The translations under genes and the position numbers were made by a program. From positions 85,789,740 through 85,853,739 of the forward strand of contig JAOWCC010000577.1 of the NCBI GenBank assembly GCA_030867875.1: DNA of 64,000 nucleotides, written 5' to 3'. Every line of letters starts with the position of its first letter. The stretch's first letter is position 1. Shown piece by piece: positions 63,493 to 64,000 of this stretch. The stretch comes from Actinernus sp. WN-2022 (Eukaryota; Cnidaria; Anthozoa; Actiniaria; Actinernidae). The notes under the pieces are model-generated. The model was given only the letters and a program-made list of their open reading frames with translations. It was not told the DNA's origin and ran no database searches.

Positions 63493-63787
63493 GTTTTTAA
63501 TAATTAAATATATTATTTTTAGGTACGAAATAAAGTTGTTGTTGTTGTCGATGTTGTACACTTGGACTAAATAACCAATGTAGAAGTTCATTTGGTTTCT
63601 TTAATGTTCGTTAACGCATTCCTTTCTTCAAGTTAACGACGTACTTCATTAATTACATCATTAGTGGTGATAGGTGCACTACATTACATGTATTTAGATT
63701 TAGATCACGAAAAACGTTTGTTAAATTATTATTTATTTAGCGGATAAGTCTACACTTTATAAATAGAGTATTTTAGACTTAGCAAAT

Positions 63788-63882
63788 TGCATACATTTTT
63801 CCATTGTCCGTACTTGTATTGATCGTAGAAATGACGTCATAAAATGTTCAAAACGAGTATGGACAATGGAAAAATGTATGTG
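63788..63882. repeat. Hairpin repeat
   Basis: CATACATTTTTCCATTGTCC and its complement at ~63862-63882, separated by ~45 nt that include GACGTCA. Confidence 0.85.
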
Positions 63883-64000
63883 ATTTTTTTTTTTTACAAC
63901 AATGGCTGAGGTCACATGAGAAGGTTAAAGCAAGATTTAGCGACCTAAATCACGATTTAAAAAAGTGAAGAAACTAATCACGATTTACGAAACTCGAGAG

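Overview
The window looks like a repeat-rich animal genome, most likely an anthozoan cnidarian such as a coral. This is inferred from intron-bearing exon fragments with GTAAGT donors, many CR1/L2-like non-LTR retrotransposon remnants, tRNA-derived SINEs, dense MITEs and foldback elements, and several transposon-associated protein families that I associate with cnidarian genomes. No intact ordinary host gene is evident; the best host candidates are single exons near 5.7, 16.1 and 63.1 kb.

The centrepiece is an 11.6 kb virus-like transposon at 34743-46351, inserted whole. It has about 260 bp terminal inverted repeats (TIRs) that are nearly identical, and CCTCC on both sides as a target-site duplication. 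It encodes the Polinton/Maverick (adintovirus-like) core: a protein-primed family B DNA polymerase, an rve/DDE integrase, an A32/FtsK-type packaging ATPase and the C-terminal part of a probable double-jelly-roll major capsid protein. Around this core it carries a TFIIB/VLTF3-like transcription factor, an F-box/ankyrin protein at the left end, a Cys-rich zinc-binding protein, a helical protein and three small membrane-type proteins packed with overlapping start and stop codons. I found no adenain-like protease and no recognisable penton. The copy is probably dead: the F-box gene is frameshifted, the integrase has an in-frame stop, and the 5' halves of the capsid gene and its divergent neighbour seem to have been deleted together. 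Each TIR tip is itself a 135-136 nt imperfect palindrome, reminiscent of hairpin telomeres.

Layout. 0-5 kb: retroelement remnants, a SINE, a MITE and a long inverted repeat. 5-9.8 kb: a first-exon fragment, a foldback element and a broken reverse transcriptase. 11.8-14.0 kb: a TIR element holding a 467 bp tandem duplication and a nested hAT-like MITE with an exact 8 bp duplication. 14.6-21.6 kb: three inverted-repeat elements. 22.3-25.2 kb: a TIR element interrupted by a 5'-truncated retrotransposon. 26-29.5 kb: a broken RT gene with an insertion. 32.1-33.1 kb: an uncharacterised single-exon ORF. 33.5-34.6 kb: a foldback element. 34.7-46.4 kb: the Polinton-like element. 47-58.5 kb: MITEs, a PIN-like/CXC pseudogene and broken RTs. 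58.8-62.6 kb: nested foldback elements carrying a protein-kinase N-lobe fragment. 63 kb: a possible first coding exon and a minisatellite.

Within the Polinton-like element the gene logic is that of a small DNA virus: PolB and integrase for replication and integration, capsid protein and ATPase for packaging, small membrane proteins probably in the virion, the TFIIB-like factor for its own transcription, and the F-box/ankyrin protein for redirecting host ubiquitination. These roles are inferred from family membership, not shown by the sequence alone.
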